DNA of 64,000 nt. It comes from Nitrosopumilus cobalaminigenes (GTDB lineage Archaea; Thermoproteota; Nitrososphaeria; Nitrososphaerales; Nitrosopumilaceae). Numbering within the stretch: position 1 is the stretch's first letter; every line of letters begins with the position of its first letter. Both the position numbers and the translations under genes were made by a program. Location: contig NZ_CP026993.1 in NCBI RefSeq assembly GCF_013407145.1, forward strand, positions 558,001 through 622,000, given 5' to 3'. Shown one piece after another: positions 38,783 to 47,470 of this stretch. The notes below the pieces were generated by a model. It had not been told where the DNA came from. It did no database searches and saw only the letters and a program-made list of their open reading frames with translations.

Positions 38783-39073
38783 AAATCATCACGTGTAAGA
38801 AAATAATATGTTCTTAGCATTTGAACTTGTCGATTTTAGAGATTTCAGAAAGTTCAAAAGATTCAAGTGTCTAAATTGGAGTGACGAATTGTTTTGAAGA
38901 TTCTTTTAAATGATTAGCTGAATTTCAAAGTTTAAGCAATCCTCTTTAATTTTCAAATTTGTACCTAATTTTGACTAATATCACAACTTTCAATGTTTAT
39001 TATACACGACTATTTACTCTGTTATTGAAAATAACATACAACCGCTTGTATTATATCAAATGAGAAATCTAGT
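38783..39073. other. intergenic promoter region
   Basis: This 291-bp gap separates two divergent genes. I find no frame worth calling. An AT-rich box (CTTGTATTATATC) about 30 bp before the histidine kinase ATG is its likely TATA region. A TATACACGAC string at about 39001 recurs near 36724 downstream of 23S, with no clear meaning. Confidence 0.5.
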
Positions 39074-40204
39074 ATGACAATGGGTATTTCATCTTCTTTC
39101 AAAAAACTAAATCTTGATATTTCAAACTTTGATGAAATTTTCTCTGATCATTCTATTGTTGCAGTTACAGATCCTCAAGGTACTATAATTTATGCAAATA
39201 AAAAATTCTGTGAATTATCAAAATATACTGAAGATGAACTTTTGGGACAAAACCATAGAATTTTAAAATCTGATGAACACTCTGATGAATTCTTTACAAA
39301 AATGTGGGATGTTATATCTTCTGGAAAAGTTTGGGAAGGTGAAATTAAAAACCGTGCAAAGGATGGTTCATTTTATTGGTTAAAATCTACAATTATCCCT
39401 GTTAATGATTCCAATGGAAACATACAAAATTTTGTTGCAATAAGAACTGATATTACAAAAGAAAAAGAAATTCAAACAAAACTCTTGGAAATGGAAGAAC
39501 AACTAGTAAAACAAAATGAAGATTTGGTATCTAAAGTAGAAAGTAAAAGTAATGATTTGGTAAAATCTGAACGATTGGCAACAATCGGTACCATGGCAAG
39601 TAGAGTAGCACATGATTTAAAAAATCCTTTAACAATAATGCATACTTATGCTGAAATGCTAACTCCTGAAATCCTTTCAAAACTAGAATCCAAAGATAAA
39701 GAAAAATGGTTTAGAATGCAAAATTCTATTTTTGATATGAATAGAATTATTGAAGATGTTTTAGATTTTGCAAGAACTACTGAAATCAAAAAGAAGTCCA
39801 CTTCATTTTTGAGTGTATTGAAATTGGCTATGAATCATGTAAAATCATCATATGGAATCACCATTAACTTGCCTGAAAAAGATTTCACCATTAACTGTGA
39901 TCCGAGAAAAATTGAAGGTGTATTGTCTAATATCATCAATAATGCAGTTCAAGCTTTAGATGGACAAGGGGAAATTGATATTGAAATCTCCTCAGACTCT
40001 GAATTCCTAACTGTTCAAATCAAAGATTCTGGGCCTGGCATATCTGAGGATAATTTGGGAAAAATCTTTGAACCTATGTTCACTACTAAAACTACTGGTA
40101 CCGGTTTAGGACTGGTTATCTGTAAAAGTATTATCGAACAACATGGTGGTATAATATCAGTAAGCAACAAGCCTACCACTTTTACGATTACCTTGCCTTT
40201 CTAG
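39074..40204 (+). CDS. soluble PAS-domain sensor histidine kinase
   Basis: A 376-residue sensor kinase without membrane segments. The PAS domain (residues about 23-130, SIVAVTDPQGTIIYANKKFC, with the PAC end FVAIRTDITKEKE) precedes a coiled coil. The HisKA helix RVAHDLKNPLTIMHTY contains the phosphorylated His. The ATPase has the N box (SNIINNAVQAL), G1 (KDSGPGISEDN), the F box (FEPMFTTKT) and G2 (GTGLGLVICKS). No response regulator is encoded nearby. The PAS may bind a redox or other small ligand. Confidence 0.95.
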   Translation: MTMGISSSFKKLNLDISNFDEIFSDHSIVAVTDPQGTIIYANKKFCELSKYTEDELLGQNHRILKSDEHSDEFFTKMWDVISSGKVWEGEIKNRAKDGSFYWLKSTIIPVNDSNGNIQNFVAIRTDITKEKEIQTKLLEMEEQLVKQNEDLVSKVESKSNDLVKSERLATIGTMASRVAHDLKNPLTIMHTYAEMLTPEILSKLESKDKEKWFRMQNSIFDMNRIIEDVLDFARTTEIKKKSTSFLSVLKLAMNHVKSSYGITINLPEKDFTINCDPRKIEGVLSNIINNAVQALDGQGEIDIEISSDSEFLTVQIKDSGPGISEDNLGKIFEPMFTTKTTGTGLGLVICKSIIEQHGGIISVSNKPTTFTITLPF

Positions 40205-40207
40205 TAA

Positions 40208-40282
40208 TTATTCTTCTACTTCGATGTCATTTTGCAGTTCTTTTGGTAATCCTACCCACCATTCTTTTTGGTTTTCAGACAT
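40208..40282 (-). CDS. possible mini-protein (24 aa)
   Basis: A short frame from the ATG at 40282, MSENQKEWWVGLPKELQNDI plus four residues, just 3' and convergent to the histidine kinase. Its composition (WW, Lys, Glu) is protein-like, but at this length it may be chance. Confidence 0.3.
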   Translation of the reverse strand: MSENQKEWWVGLPKELQNDIEVEE

Positions 40283-40361
40283 TACCTAAAAAGATCTAAA
40301 GTTGCTAATAGATCTGTTGATAAATTATTCATAGCAAGTATTCAAGAAAATCTGACAAAAT

Positions 40362-40847
40362 CTAATCTTTTAGATATGTTGAGCCTGAATTTTCTTCTGT
40401 TTCTTTAATTTTGATAATTATGGTGTCTCCTAATTTGTTGAATACTCTTTGACGTTTTTGATTAGTCAAGACCCATCCCATAATCACATCAATTGGCAAT
40501 AGGAAAGATTTACCAAAACTGCTTAATAGAATTCCTTTCAAACTAGGTTTTTCTCCGTCCATGTTTTTAACTCTCAAATTTAGAATTTTTTTCCCAACGG
40601 TTTGGCCTGTTTTGTATTCTAGAACAGTCCAATAAATAAAAAATAAAATGCTTGCAGGAATGTATTGTGTGTTTTCTGCCCAGAGTCCTTCATCATCAAC
40701 CTCGTAGTATATTGTTCCAAATGAAAGAAAAATTATTGTCGTTGAAATAGTTGAAACAATAATAAAATCAATTAACCATGCAAGAAATCTATCTGTCCAT
40801 TTTGCTAAAATTATCTTTGAATTTATTTCAGAATTTGGATTGTCCAC
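40362..40847 (-). CDS. RDD family membrane protein
   Basis: A 161-residue protein of the RDD family. The first helix region carries WTDRFLAWLIDFIIVSTIST with the R...D...D residues. The third membrane helix follows VEDGLWAEN-like residues, and the conserved GQTVGKKILNLRVKNMDGE lies near the middle. Three or four membrane helices are predicted. The family is thought to include transporters and antiporters, but the substrate here is unknown. Confidence 0.9.
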   Translation of the reverse strand: MDNPNSEINSKIILAKWTDRFLAWLIDFIIVSTISTTIIFLSFGTIYYEVDDEGLWAENTQYIPASILFFIYWTVLEYKTGQTVGKKILNLRVKNMDGEKPSLKGILLSSFGKSFLLPIDVIMGWVLTNQKRQRVFNKLGDTIIIKIKETEENSGSTYLKD

Positions 40848-40944
40848 TATATTCCTAACAATTTTGAACTAATAAAATGTGTTAATCATTGGTTAACACT
40901 GATTGCAACACAGTCCATTTATTCAAGGATGTTGAAAATAATAC

Positions 40945-41076
40945 ATGAAAGCAAAATTTGCAACTTCTTGTGTTTCATGTGGGGATAAAATCCAACCTGG
41001 AAAAGAGATTTCAAAAAATAAAGACGAGGTTTGGGTTCATAAACACTGTGTTGAAGACTCTGAAGGTTTACCTTAG
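40945..41076 (+). CDS. small zinc-binding protein (43 aa)
   Basis: A short frame from the ATG at 40945 encodes 43 residues with CVSCGDKIQPGKEI and VWVHKHC. This C-x2-C...H-x2-C arrangement is a LIM/PARP-like zinc knuckle. An AT-rich promoter lies upstream (TTATTCAAGG... AATAATAC). It is one of several tiny zinc proteins in the window. Confidence 0.7.
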   Translation: MKAKFATSCVSCGDKIQPGKEISKNKDEVWVHKHCVEDSEGLP

Positions 41077-41116
41077 AAATTAATAGTCTGATCTGTAAAC
41101 AATCTTAGAATTATTT

Positions 41117-41950
41117 TTGGTAACAATAAACCCTATAGATCTATTTTTGTGGACATTTCGTAGAAATGAAAAAGATGTCGTGAATCTGTACTCTTCATTA
41201 TCTCCTGTGATGCAATTAGCTACTGGAGGGTCAATGCTGAATTTTGGTTATTGGTCAAAAGACAATTCAGATCCGATCTCGGCACAAAATAATCTATGTA
41301 TGATTTTTGCAGAAATGGCTGAATTATCATCAGCACAACAAGTTGTCGATGTTGGTAGTGGTTTATCTGCACCATCAAAGCTTTGGAGAGATAAATATCC
41401 TCAAATCAAACTGTATGATGTAAATATAAATTTCAAACAATTGAGTTTTTCTGGAACTGAAAAAAATATTGAGTTTCTTAATTCTACTTCAACAAAATTA
41501 CCTTTTGCAGATAATTCTGTGGATAGGGTTTTAGCATTGGAATCTGCACAACATTTCAAACCTTTGTCTGATTTTATTTCTGAGTCTAAGAGAGTTTTAA
41601 AAAAATCGGGATTACTTGTTATGGCAGTTCCAGTTACTACTGAAAATTCTTCTATTGGGAAATTAGGATTGTTGAAATTTACTTGGTCTTCTGAACATTA
41701 CACTATAGATTTTCTGAAAAGTTTGATTACATCTTCAGGATTTTCTATCTCAGAAGAGAAACTGATTGGTTCTAATGTTTATGATCCTTTAACTGATTAT
41801 TATTTAGCAAATCGCGAAGAACTTAAAACTTCTATTTTAAAAAATTATTCTCCATATGTTGAAAAAATTCTATTCAAATCTCTACAAAAAATGAAAAAAG
41901 CATCTGAAGGAAAAATTATTGATTATATTTTATTGAAATGTAATTTGTAA
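41117..41950 (+). CDS. SAM-dependent methyltransferase (class I)
   Basis: A 277-residue methyltransferase. The SAM-binding motif I is VVDVGSGLSAPSKLW (about residues 76-90). The acidic end of strand 2 is KLYDVNINFKQL, and DNSVDRVLALESAQHF gives motif II. A post-II motif (FISESKRVLKKSGLLVMAVP) follows. It resembles the small-molecule (quinone/tocopherol-type) methyltransferase group. The start is TTG. The acceptor is unknown. Confidence 0.9.
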   Translation: MVTINPIDLFLWTFRRNEKDVVNLYSSLSPVMQLATGGSMLNFGYWSKDNSDPISAQNNLCMIFAEMAELSSAQQVVDVGSGLSAPSKLWRDKYPQIKLYDVNINFKQLSFSGTEKNIEFLNSTSTKLPFADNSVDRVLALESAQHFKPLSDFISESKRVLKKSGLLVMAVPVTTENSSIGKLGLLKFTWSSEHYTIDFLKSLITSSGFSISEEKLIGSNVYDPLTDYYLANREELKTSILKNYSPYVEKILFKSLQKMKKASEGKIIDYILLKCNL

Positions 41951-43075
41951 TCATACTGTGAGAATATTTCGAGAAATAATATTTTCTAGTGCCCGTAAAT
42001 ACTCTGATTCAGAAATTCTTTCTTCTAACAGCCAATATGTTGTGGTTTTCCACCATTCTGGAATTACTACTTGATGTGTTCCCATATTGTATTTTGTATC
42101 AAAGAAATTTGTATCTTTTATTTTAGTTTCTTCTCCTACTGTTAATACTTCGGTCTCATGAAATTCATAGGAAAAAATCAGTCCTGTTTTTTTATCAATG
42201 ATTTTGACATTTTGTCCTGTTGAATCACTAGCAAGCCATGCTGGTCTAATTTCATTATCAAATGTATGGGTAGTTTCTGCAATGATTTTTATATTTTCTG
42301 AAATTGAATCTCCTAGTTTTATTGGAAGTGGGATGACAAATTCATAATTTTTACAGCATTCGCCAGTTTTGATAACTCCTTCTCTGTTTACTATGATTTC
42401 TTCTTTTGTAATTCCTTCTTTAGATATTTTTTCAACTTCAACTGTAATTTTACTATCTTTTACTGTAATTTGACTATCGTTTACTGAAAAATTAGTGTCT
42501 TCAATTGATTTGAAAGTATGTTTGATAGATATGTTGTTTCCATATTTATCAAAATGAGCATATTTGATGAAATCATTTTCTTTTACACAAATTTCATTTT
42601 CAATACATTTCCTTTCATTATGATCTAATGTGATAACTCCAGCTTCTAACAAAGTTCTAATGCCGTATGCAAATCCAATATCTTGGTTTTCATTATTGAC
42701 CCACAATTGAGCTTCTCTTTTAATCCAGTCTGGCATGACATCTGAATATTCTATGTGTCTTTCTCTAATGTAACTAGAGTCTCCTAAATATTTGTCAATT
42801 TCTGCAATTAACACCAAATCTCTAGCTTGATGTGTACTATTCCATGCAACATGATTATACAATATCACACAAGCTCTGAGATTTGGAAAATTAGAGTGCT
42901 GTTGAACTAGATCATCCACCCCCAGTAATTCATATTCTTCATAAAAAAAATCACAAAATTTCAAAATATCTTCTGAAGAACTTACTTCGAAATCTGGGTT
43001 ATGTCCAAAAGAATTTTGAATATTGAAACTTCCCATTACTACAAGTAGTAAAATCCCAAAAATGATAATTTTCAA
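41951..43075 (-). CDS. secreted protein with W/WW modules
   Basis: A 374-residue secreted protein with signal peptide (about residues 1-24, ending in SFG-HN). A central module MPDWIKREAQLWVNNE...GIRTLLEAGVI and a C-terminal one IPEWWKTTTYWLLEERISES match the thaumarchaeal module seen in two other proteins here. The N-terminal 100 residues are Cys-containing and acidic, and the middle part is beta-rich. No enzyme motif is found. It shares its 3' end with the convergent methyltransferase (stop next to stop). Confidence 0.8.
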   Translation of the reverse strand: MKIIIFGILLLVVMGSFNIQNSFGHNPDFEVSSSEDILKFCDFFYEEYELLGVDDLVQQHSNFPNLRACVILYNHVAWNSTHQARDLVLIAEIDKYLGDSSYIRERHIEYSDVMPDWIKREAQLWVNNENQDIGFAYGIRTLLEAGVITLDHNERKCIENEICVKENDFIKYAHFDKYGNNISIKHTFKSIEDTNFSVNDSQITVKDSKITVEVEKISKEGITKEEIIVNREGVIKTGECCKNYEFVIPLPIKLGDSISENIKIIAETTHTFDNEIRPAWLASDSTGQNVKIIDKKTGLIFSYEFHETEVLTVGEETKIKDTNFFDTKYNMGTHQVVIPEWWKTTTYWLLEERISESEYLRALENIISRNILTV

Positions 43076-43211
43076 TTAATTTCTAATTGATTTTTTTGTT
43101 TATTAATTTCATGTAAAAACATCGCATATTTCGTAACCAATTTGGAATAATCTCTTTGAAACACATTCCATTCTCCCCTCACTTGAAATTGACTAGGTTT
43201 TTATTTTTGAT

Positions 43212-43607
43212 GTGGTGAATGAAATTAGTATGTCTGGTACAGGCTTGGAACTATATGGTAAAAAATGTGATCAATTATTGAGCGAATCTGAGATCCGATT
43301 TGCTGGAATTGTTGACAAAGATGGTCAATTAATTGCTGGTGGATTTAAGGAAGGTCTGGTGCCTCATGAAGGTGATGAGACACGCTTACAATCTTTTCTA
43401 GAATTTGTTTCTAAAGCTTCTATTAGAAAAGAATATGATGAAAGTTTAGGTCCAATTAATTATCTTGCTGCCAGAAGGGATAAAGCAGTTTTAGTTAGTT
43501 TTCCGTTTCCCATAACCCAAATTCTATTATTGATTTCAGCAGAACCTACTGCAAATATTGAAAGTTTGGCAAAAAAAGTCGTAGAAATTTTTACCGATGT
43601 TAATTAA
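43212..43607 (+). CDS. DUF6659-type small protein
   Basis: A 131-residue soluble protein. It contains FAGIVDKDGQLIAGGFKEGL, IRKEYDESLGPINYLAARRD and KAVLVSFPFPITQ, a pattern shared with 49157-49549 and in degenerate form with 22316-23476. The strand-turn (DKDGxLIAGG) followed by a helix and VSFP strand recalls a roadblock/profilin-like fold, but that is a fold guess. The GTG at 43212 or the ATG at 43230 may be the start. It often occurs near signalling or membrane genes in this window. Confidence 0.8.
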   Translation: MVNEISMSGTGLELYGKKCDQLLSESEIRFAGIVDKDGQLIAGGFKEGLVPHEGDETRLQSFLEFVSKASIRKEYDESLGPINYLAARRDKAVLVSFPFPITQILLLISAEPTANIESLAKKVVEIFTDVN

Positions 43608-43640
43608 ACCTGTTTGAACAATCTGGCGAATTCTTTATTT

Positions 43641-44696
43641 ATGCAAAAAATTAATTTTCAGAAAATGACTATTTTTCCAATTGTTTTCTTGCTTTTATTG
43701 ATACCAAGTATGATTTTTTCTGCATTTGCTTTGGTAGATGATTTTACTACTGACAAATCATTGTATCATTCTGGTGATCAATTAACAATATCTGGAACTG
43801 TTTCATATGATTCAGATGTTCCTTTTGTAACTATTCAGATATTTACTCCTGGAAAATCAAACTTTGCAGATTTTAACACAATTCCTGCAAATCCTGATGG
43901 TAGTTTTTCTGCCACATTTAATGTCGGTGGTCCTACATGGACTTCTGATGGGATTTATCCTATCAAAATTACTTATGATGGGAATTTAGAAAAATCTATT
44001 GAGTATCAAGAATTTTTAGAATCTTCTCCTCCTGCACCTAAAACTGAATCAACACCTGAACCAACACCAGAAATAACATCTGAATCTACTCCAGATGTTT
44101 CAGATGATCCAGAACCTGTTTCTACTTTTAGTACTCTGAAGCTTTCTATTCCAAATTTCCCTGCACTTGATAAATCTCCGCAATATTATATTGATAGATA
44201 CAATGATGAATCAAGTTACAAATCTTGGTTTGATTCACAATTCCCAAATGATTCTATTGCTGATGTTGTAGGATATCAATTAACACACATAGATAATTTC
44301 CCTGCACTTGATAAATCTCCGCAATATTATATTGATAGATACAATGATGAATCAAGTTACAAATCTTGGTTTGATTCACAATTCCCAAATGATTCAATTT
44401 ACAATGTTTTGGGATATGAAGATCCAGTTTCTGTACCTAGTTGGATTCGTAACAATGCTGAATGGTGGGCAACCGGTAAAATCAACGACTCTGCATTTGT
44501 TTCTGGGATTGAATTCATGTTAGAACATAATATCATTATGGTTTCAACTAATCCTTCTGGAAATATCTCTGATGAAGACATACCTGATTGGATTAGAAAT
44601 AATGCCCATTGGTGGTCTCAAGACTTGATATCTGAAGATGAATTTGTAAATTCTTTGGAATATCTTATACGTGAAGGTATAATTTCTGTAAATTAG
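43641..44696 (+). CDS. secreted repeat protein with W/WW modules
   Basis: A 351-residue protein from the ATG at 43641 (a TTG at 43614 is less likely). A signal peptide is followed by an immunoglobulin-like domain (SLYHSGDQLTISGTVSYDSD). After a Thr/Pro/Glu linker (STPEPTPEITSESTPDVSDD) come two identical 35-residue segments (FPALDKSPQYYIDRYNDESS), spaced 47 residues apart. Then two WIRNNAEWW/WIRNNAHWW modules with GIEFMLEHNI and SLEYLIREGI. It is likely an anchored surface protein. Confidence 0.85.
   Translation: MQKINFQKMTIFPIVFLLLLIPSMIFSAFALVDDFTTDKSLYHSGDQLTISGTVSYDSDVPFVTIQIFTPGKSNFADFNTIPANPDGSFSATFNVGGPTWTSDGIYPIKITYDGNLEKSIEYQEFLESSPPAPKTESTPEPTPEITSESTPDVSDDPEPVSTFSTLKLSIPNFPALDKSPQYYIDRYNDESSYKSWFDSQFPNDSIADVVGYQLTHIDNFPALDKSPQYYIDRYNDESSYKSWFDSQFPNDSIYNVLGYEDPVSVPSWIRNNAEWWATGKINDSAFVSGIEFMLEHNIIMVSTNPSGNISDEDIPDWIRNNAHWWSQDLISEDEFVNSLEYLIREGIISVN
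44154..44395 (+). repeat. two 101-bp direct repeats (44154-44254, 44295-44395)
   Basis: The two copies are identical over 101 bp by eye and lie 141 bp apart, encoding the NFPALDKSPQYYIDRYNDES unit of the secreted protein. Flanking bases differ at once, so the copies are recent or held by conversion. Confidence 0.9.
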
Positions 44697-44742
44697 AATT
44701 TGACAGATAGTTTTAATTTGGTATTGTAATATTGAAATTAAA

Positions 44743-45198
44743 ATGAAAGCAACATTTGGTGCAGGATGTTTTTGGCATGTTGAGGATTTACTCAATAAGA
44801 CTAAGGGTGTGAAATCAACTGCAGTTGGATACATTGGTGGCCAACACCCAAATCCTACGTATGAAGAAGTTTGTACTGACAAAACTGGTCATGCGGAGGC
44901 TGTCGAGGTAGATTATGATCCTAATGAAATTTCATTTGAAGAATTACTAGATGTATTTTGGTCTAATCATAATCCTACAACATTAAATCGACAAGGTCCT
45001 GATGTGGGAATACAATATAGATCATCTATTTTTTATCATGATGAAAAACAAAAAGAAATTGCTGAGAAATCCAAGCAATCTCTTGAACAATCAGGTAAAT
45101 ATGATAATCCGATTGTTACTGAAATTGTTCCAGCTCCCACTTTCTACAAAGCTGAAGAATACCATCAAAAATATTTCAAGAAACACGGATTCTCTTAG
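44743..45198 (+). CDS. msrA: peptide methionine-S-sulfoxide reductase MsrA
   Basis: Reduces methionine-S-sulfoxide in proteins and free Met. The 151-residue protein begins [19 protein letters not shown] with the catalytic Cys in GCFW, and contains [20 protein letters not shown] and [13 protein letters not shown], both family motifs. The C-terminal [12 protein letters not shown] is typical. Recycling Cys residues are not obvious near the C-terminus. An independent promoter (AATTTGACAGATAGTTTTAA) lies upstream. Confidence 0.97.
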   Translation: MKATFGAGCFWHVEDLLNKTKGVKSTAVGYIGGQHPNPTYEEVCTDKTGHAEAVEVDYDPNEISFEELLDVFWSNHNPTTLNRQGPDVGIQYRSSIFYHDEKQKEIAEKSKQSLEQSGKYDNPIVTEIVPAPTFYKAEEYHQKYFKKHGFS

Positions 45199-45199
45199 A

Positions 45200-45631
45200 T
45201 TATTTTACAATTACAACTGGAATCTTTGATGTGTGGATAACATAATTTGAAACACTTCCAAAGAACATTTCTTTGGCAGAACTTCGACCCCGTGATCCCA
45301 TGACAATCATGTCAAAATTGCCTTTTCCGTGAGCAAATTTGATGATATTATATCCAATTTCACCTCTGGCTATTTTTTCATTAAATACGATACCATTTTT
45401 GGCAGCCAAAACTTTCGCATCAGCCATGAATTTTTTTACTTGTACATTTAGTGATTTTTCTACAGATCCTACCCCTCTAAATTCTGAATGCGGTGGTGCG
45501 TAAATAGAGTAAATTCCGGTGATTGTTGCTTGACAACTTCTAGCCAACGTAATTGCTGTTTCTAGACCTCTAATGGAGTTTTTAGATCCATCTATTGGAA
45601 CTAATATTTTTGAAATTTTCTTTTTAATCAC
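45200..45631 (-). CDS. universal stress protein (UspA family)
   Basis: A 143-residue ATP-binding stress protein of the Usp fold: KILVPIDGSKNSIRGLETAI at the N-terminus and IVMGSRGRSSAKEMFFGSVS (G-2x-G-9x-G(S/T) ATP-binding motif), with the final PVVIVK strand. It lies convergent with MsrA, 1 bp apart. A role in stress response is a family-level statement. Confidence 0.93.
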   Translation of the reverse strand: MIKKKISKILVPIDGSKNSIRGLETAITLARSCQATITGIYSIYAPPHSEFRGVGSVEKSLNVQVKKFMADAKVLAAKNGIVFNEKIARGEIGYNIIKFAHGKGNFDMIVMGSRGRSSAKEMFFGSVSNYVIHTSKIPVVIVK

Positions 45632-45740
45632 AAATTGTGTCTATTATTGATACTAAAAAACATACTTCTAATTTTACTAATTCAAAACTTGTATTGTTGA
45701 TGTTTGCTTGATCGCATAATTCACTAAAACTTATCTATTG

Positions 45741-46553
45741 ATGATAATTCTAGCTAAAATAGTGGAAGAGAAATTTCTTCAAATCGATGGACATAAAATC
45801 CGATATTTAGAAGCAGGTGATTCCAAAAAGACTCTTGTTTTACTTCATGGGTTGGGGGCCTCAGCTGAGAGATGGTTAAATGTAATTCCACTTTTCTCAA
45901 AGGATTATCGTGTCATTGTTCCTGATTTGATAGGATTTGGATTAAGTGACAAACCTCATGTTGATTATACTCCTGATTATTTTTCAGATTTTTTAGAAAA
46001 ATTTTTTGCACAAACTGGCATCAATCGTCCAAATCTGATTGGCTCTTCTTTAGGAGGACAAATAGCTGCTAATTACACATCATCTCATACTAAAGAAATC
46101 GAAAAATTAGTTCTTGTTTCTCCTGCAGGTGCCATGACACAATCAACTCCAGCACTTGATGCATATGTCATGGCCGCATTATATCCTAATGAACAAACTG
46201 CCAAAAATGCATTTGAACTAATGGAAGCTTCTGGAGAGGAAGTTCCACAAGAAATTATTACTGGTTTTGTTGAGAGGATGCAATTACCTAATGCAAAACT
46301 TGCATTCATGTCTACTGTTTTGGGATTAAAAAATTCTAAACTTATTACAACAAAACTTGGTTCTATCATAACGCCCACGTTAATTATTTGGGGTTCTGAT
46401 GATCCTGTGATCCCTATTGATTATTCTGATAGTTTTATTTCTGCAATCCAAGATTGTCGTTTTTTTAGAATGGATGGATGTGGCCACACACCATATGTTC
46501 AAGATCCTGATACATTTGCTTCAAAAGTGCTAGAATTCCTAAACGGTATTTAG
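45741..46553 (+). CDS. alpha/beta hydrolase near the PHA locus
   Basis: A 270-residue serine hydrolase with the nucleophile elbow LIGSSLGGQIAANY (G-x-S-x-G), catalytic Asp in IIWGSDDPVIPIDY and His in MDGCGHTPYVQD. The oxyanion stretch VLLHGLGASAERW is typical. I use the ATG at 45741; the TTG at 45738 is in frame. It precedes the AbrB/phasin genes by 35 bp and may be a PHA depolymerase or esterase. The position suggests, but does not prove, a role in PHA turnover. Confidence 0.85.
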   Translation: MIILAKIVEEKFLQIDGHKIRYLEAGDSKKTLVLLHGLGASAERWLNVIPLFSKDYRVIVPDLIGFGLSDKPHVDYTPDYFSDFLEKFFAQTGINRPNLIGSSLGGQIAANYTSSHTKEIEKLVLVSPAGAMTQSTPALDAYVMAALYPNEQTAKNAFELMEASGEEVPQEIITGFVERMQLPNAKLAFMSTVLGLKNSKLITTKLGSIITPTLIIWGSDDPVIPIDYSDSFISAIQDCRFFRMDGCGHTPYVQDPDTFASKVLEFLNGI

Positions 46554-46588
46554 ATCCATTTAAATAGATATTATTCCACTTATTACCT

Positions 46589-47014
46589 ATGAGTGGTAAT
46601 CAAAACCTATACGACCCTTCTGAGATGTTTAAATCTTGGATTCAAAAAAGTGGACGTGCCCAAGCAGAATTTATGAAAAACTTTGGTTCCTTAATGGGGA
46701 ATCAAACTAGTCAAACATTCAATCCTTTAGAAACATTGAAAGGAGTTTCTGAAAATGCACGACAAACTCAATCTAATATGATGGATAACATGTCAACCAT
46801 GCAAAGTAAAAGTATGGATACTATGTTTAGCATCGGCCAAATGCTTCCTTCCTTTATGAATTGGGGTGCTTACAAAACTACTATCAGTAGTAATGGAAGA
46901 ATCTCTATCCCTGAAGCAGAACGAAATGCACTAGGTTTAGGAGATGGTGATTTAGTCCAAGTCATTATTCTACCAATAGCAAAAAAATCAAAAAATAAGG
47001 AGGTGAAACAATGA
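46589..47014 (+). CDS. phasin-like helical region fused to AbrB/SpoVT domain
   Basis: A 141-residue protein with two parts. Residues 1-95 are a Met/Gln/Asn-rich helix region (SEMFKSWIQKSGRAQAEFMK; ARQTQSNMMDNMSTMQSKSM) of the kind that binds PHA granules. The C-terminal part is an AbrB-like swapped-hairpin DNA-binding domain (YKTTISSNGRISIPEAERNA). It lies next to phaP-like and, convergently, to phaC and phaE. In haloarchaea an AbrB-type regulator also lies with phaP-phaE-phaC, so this fits a granule-linked autoregulator. Confidence 0.8.
   Translation: MSGNQNLYDPSEMFKSWIQKSGRAQAEFMKNFGSLMGNQTSQTFNPLETLKGVSENARQTQSNMMDNMSTMQSKSMDTMFSIGQMLPSFMNWGAYKTTISSNGRISIPEAERNALGLGDGDLVQVIILPIAKKSKNKEVKQ
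46999..47006 (+). promoter_or_regulatory. Shine-Dalgarno site of the phasin-like gene
   Basis: GGAGGTGA, complementary to the anti-SD of the 16S 3' end (CACCTCC), 4 nt before the ATG at 47011. It lies inside the last codons of the AbrB fusion gene, typical for internal genes of operons in this genome. Confidence 0.85.
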
Positions 47015-47439
47015 GTAAAAACGAAACAACACAAGTAAATTCTAAAGATGTATTTTCTGCATATCAAGAAAATGTTGACAAACTCTTCAATGGTATTAAA
47101 CAATCAGTACCACAATATCATCAATCAATTACAAATGTACAACAGGAATACCTCCAAGCATATGAAAACATGGTAGATTCAACTATCTCTCTACAAAAAG
47201 AATATGTAAAGAAAGCAGGTATCAAATCAGACATTCCTGAAGCAACACTAAAAGTAATTCATGATACGACTGAAGAATATGTAAAGGCAGCTTCAATACA
47301 AAACCAAATAGTACTTGCAACTATCGATGCAACACAACAAAATATCAAAACTTTCAACGATAATGCAAAATCATTTGCTGACCTAAACAGAAACATTCTA
47401 CAATCTTGGATTTCTGTATTCACTACAAAAACAAACTAG
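47011..47439 (+). CDS. phasin-like PHA granule protein
   Basis: A 142-residue all-helical, Gln/Asn-rich protein (YQENVDKLFNGIKQSVPQYH; VDSTISLQKEYVKKAGIKSD) resembling phasins. It overlaps the AbrB-fusion stop by 4 bp and has a strong SD. Phasins coat PHA granules and help PhaC/PhaE. The family call rests on composition and position more than on a firm signature. Confidence 0.75.
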   Translation: MSKNETTQVNSKDVFSAYQENVDKLFNGIKQSVPQYHQSITNVQQEYLQAYENMVDSTISLQKEYVKKAGIKSDIPEATLKVIHDTTEEYVKAASIQNQIVLATIDATQQNIKTFNDNAKSFADLNRNILQSWISVFTTKTN

Positions 47440-47470
47440 TGAAAAATTTATTTTTTTAATTTTTTCTTTT

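Noticed and set aside
36723-39012. Repeated TATACACGAC strings near 36724, 36850 and 39001
   Set aside because: Short, imperfect and in AT-rich gaps; no consistent relation to a promoter or end of an element.
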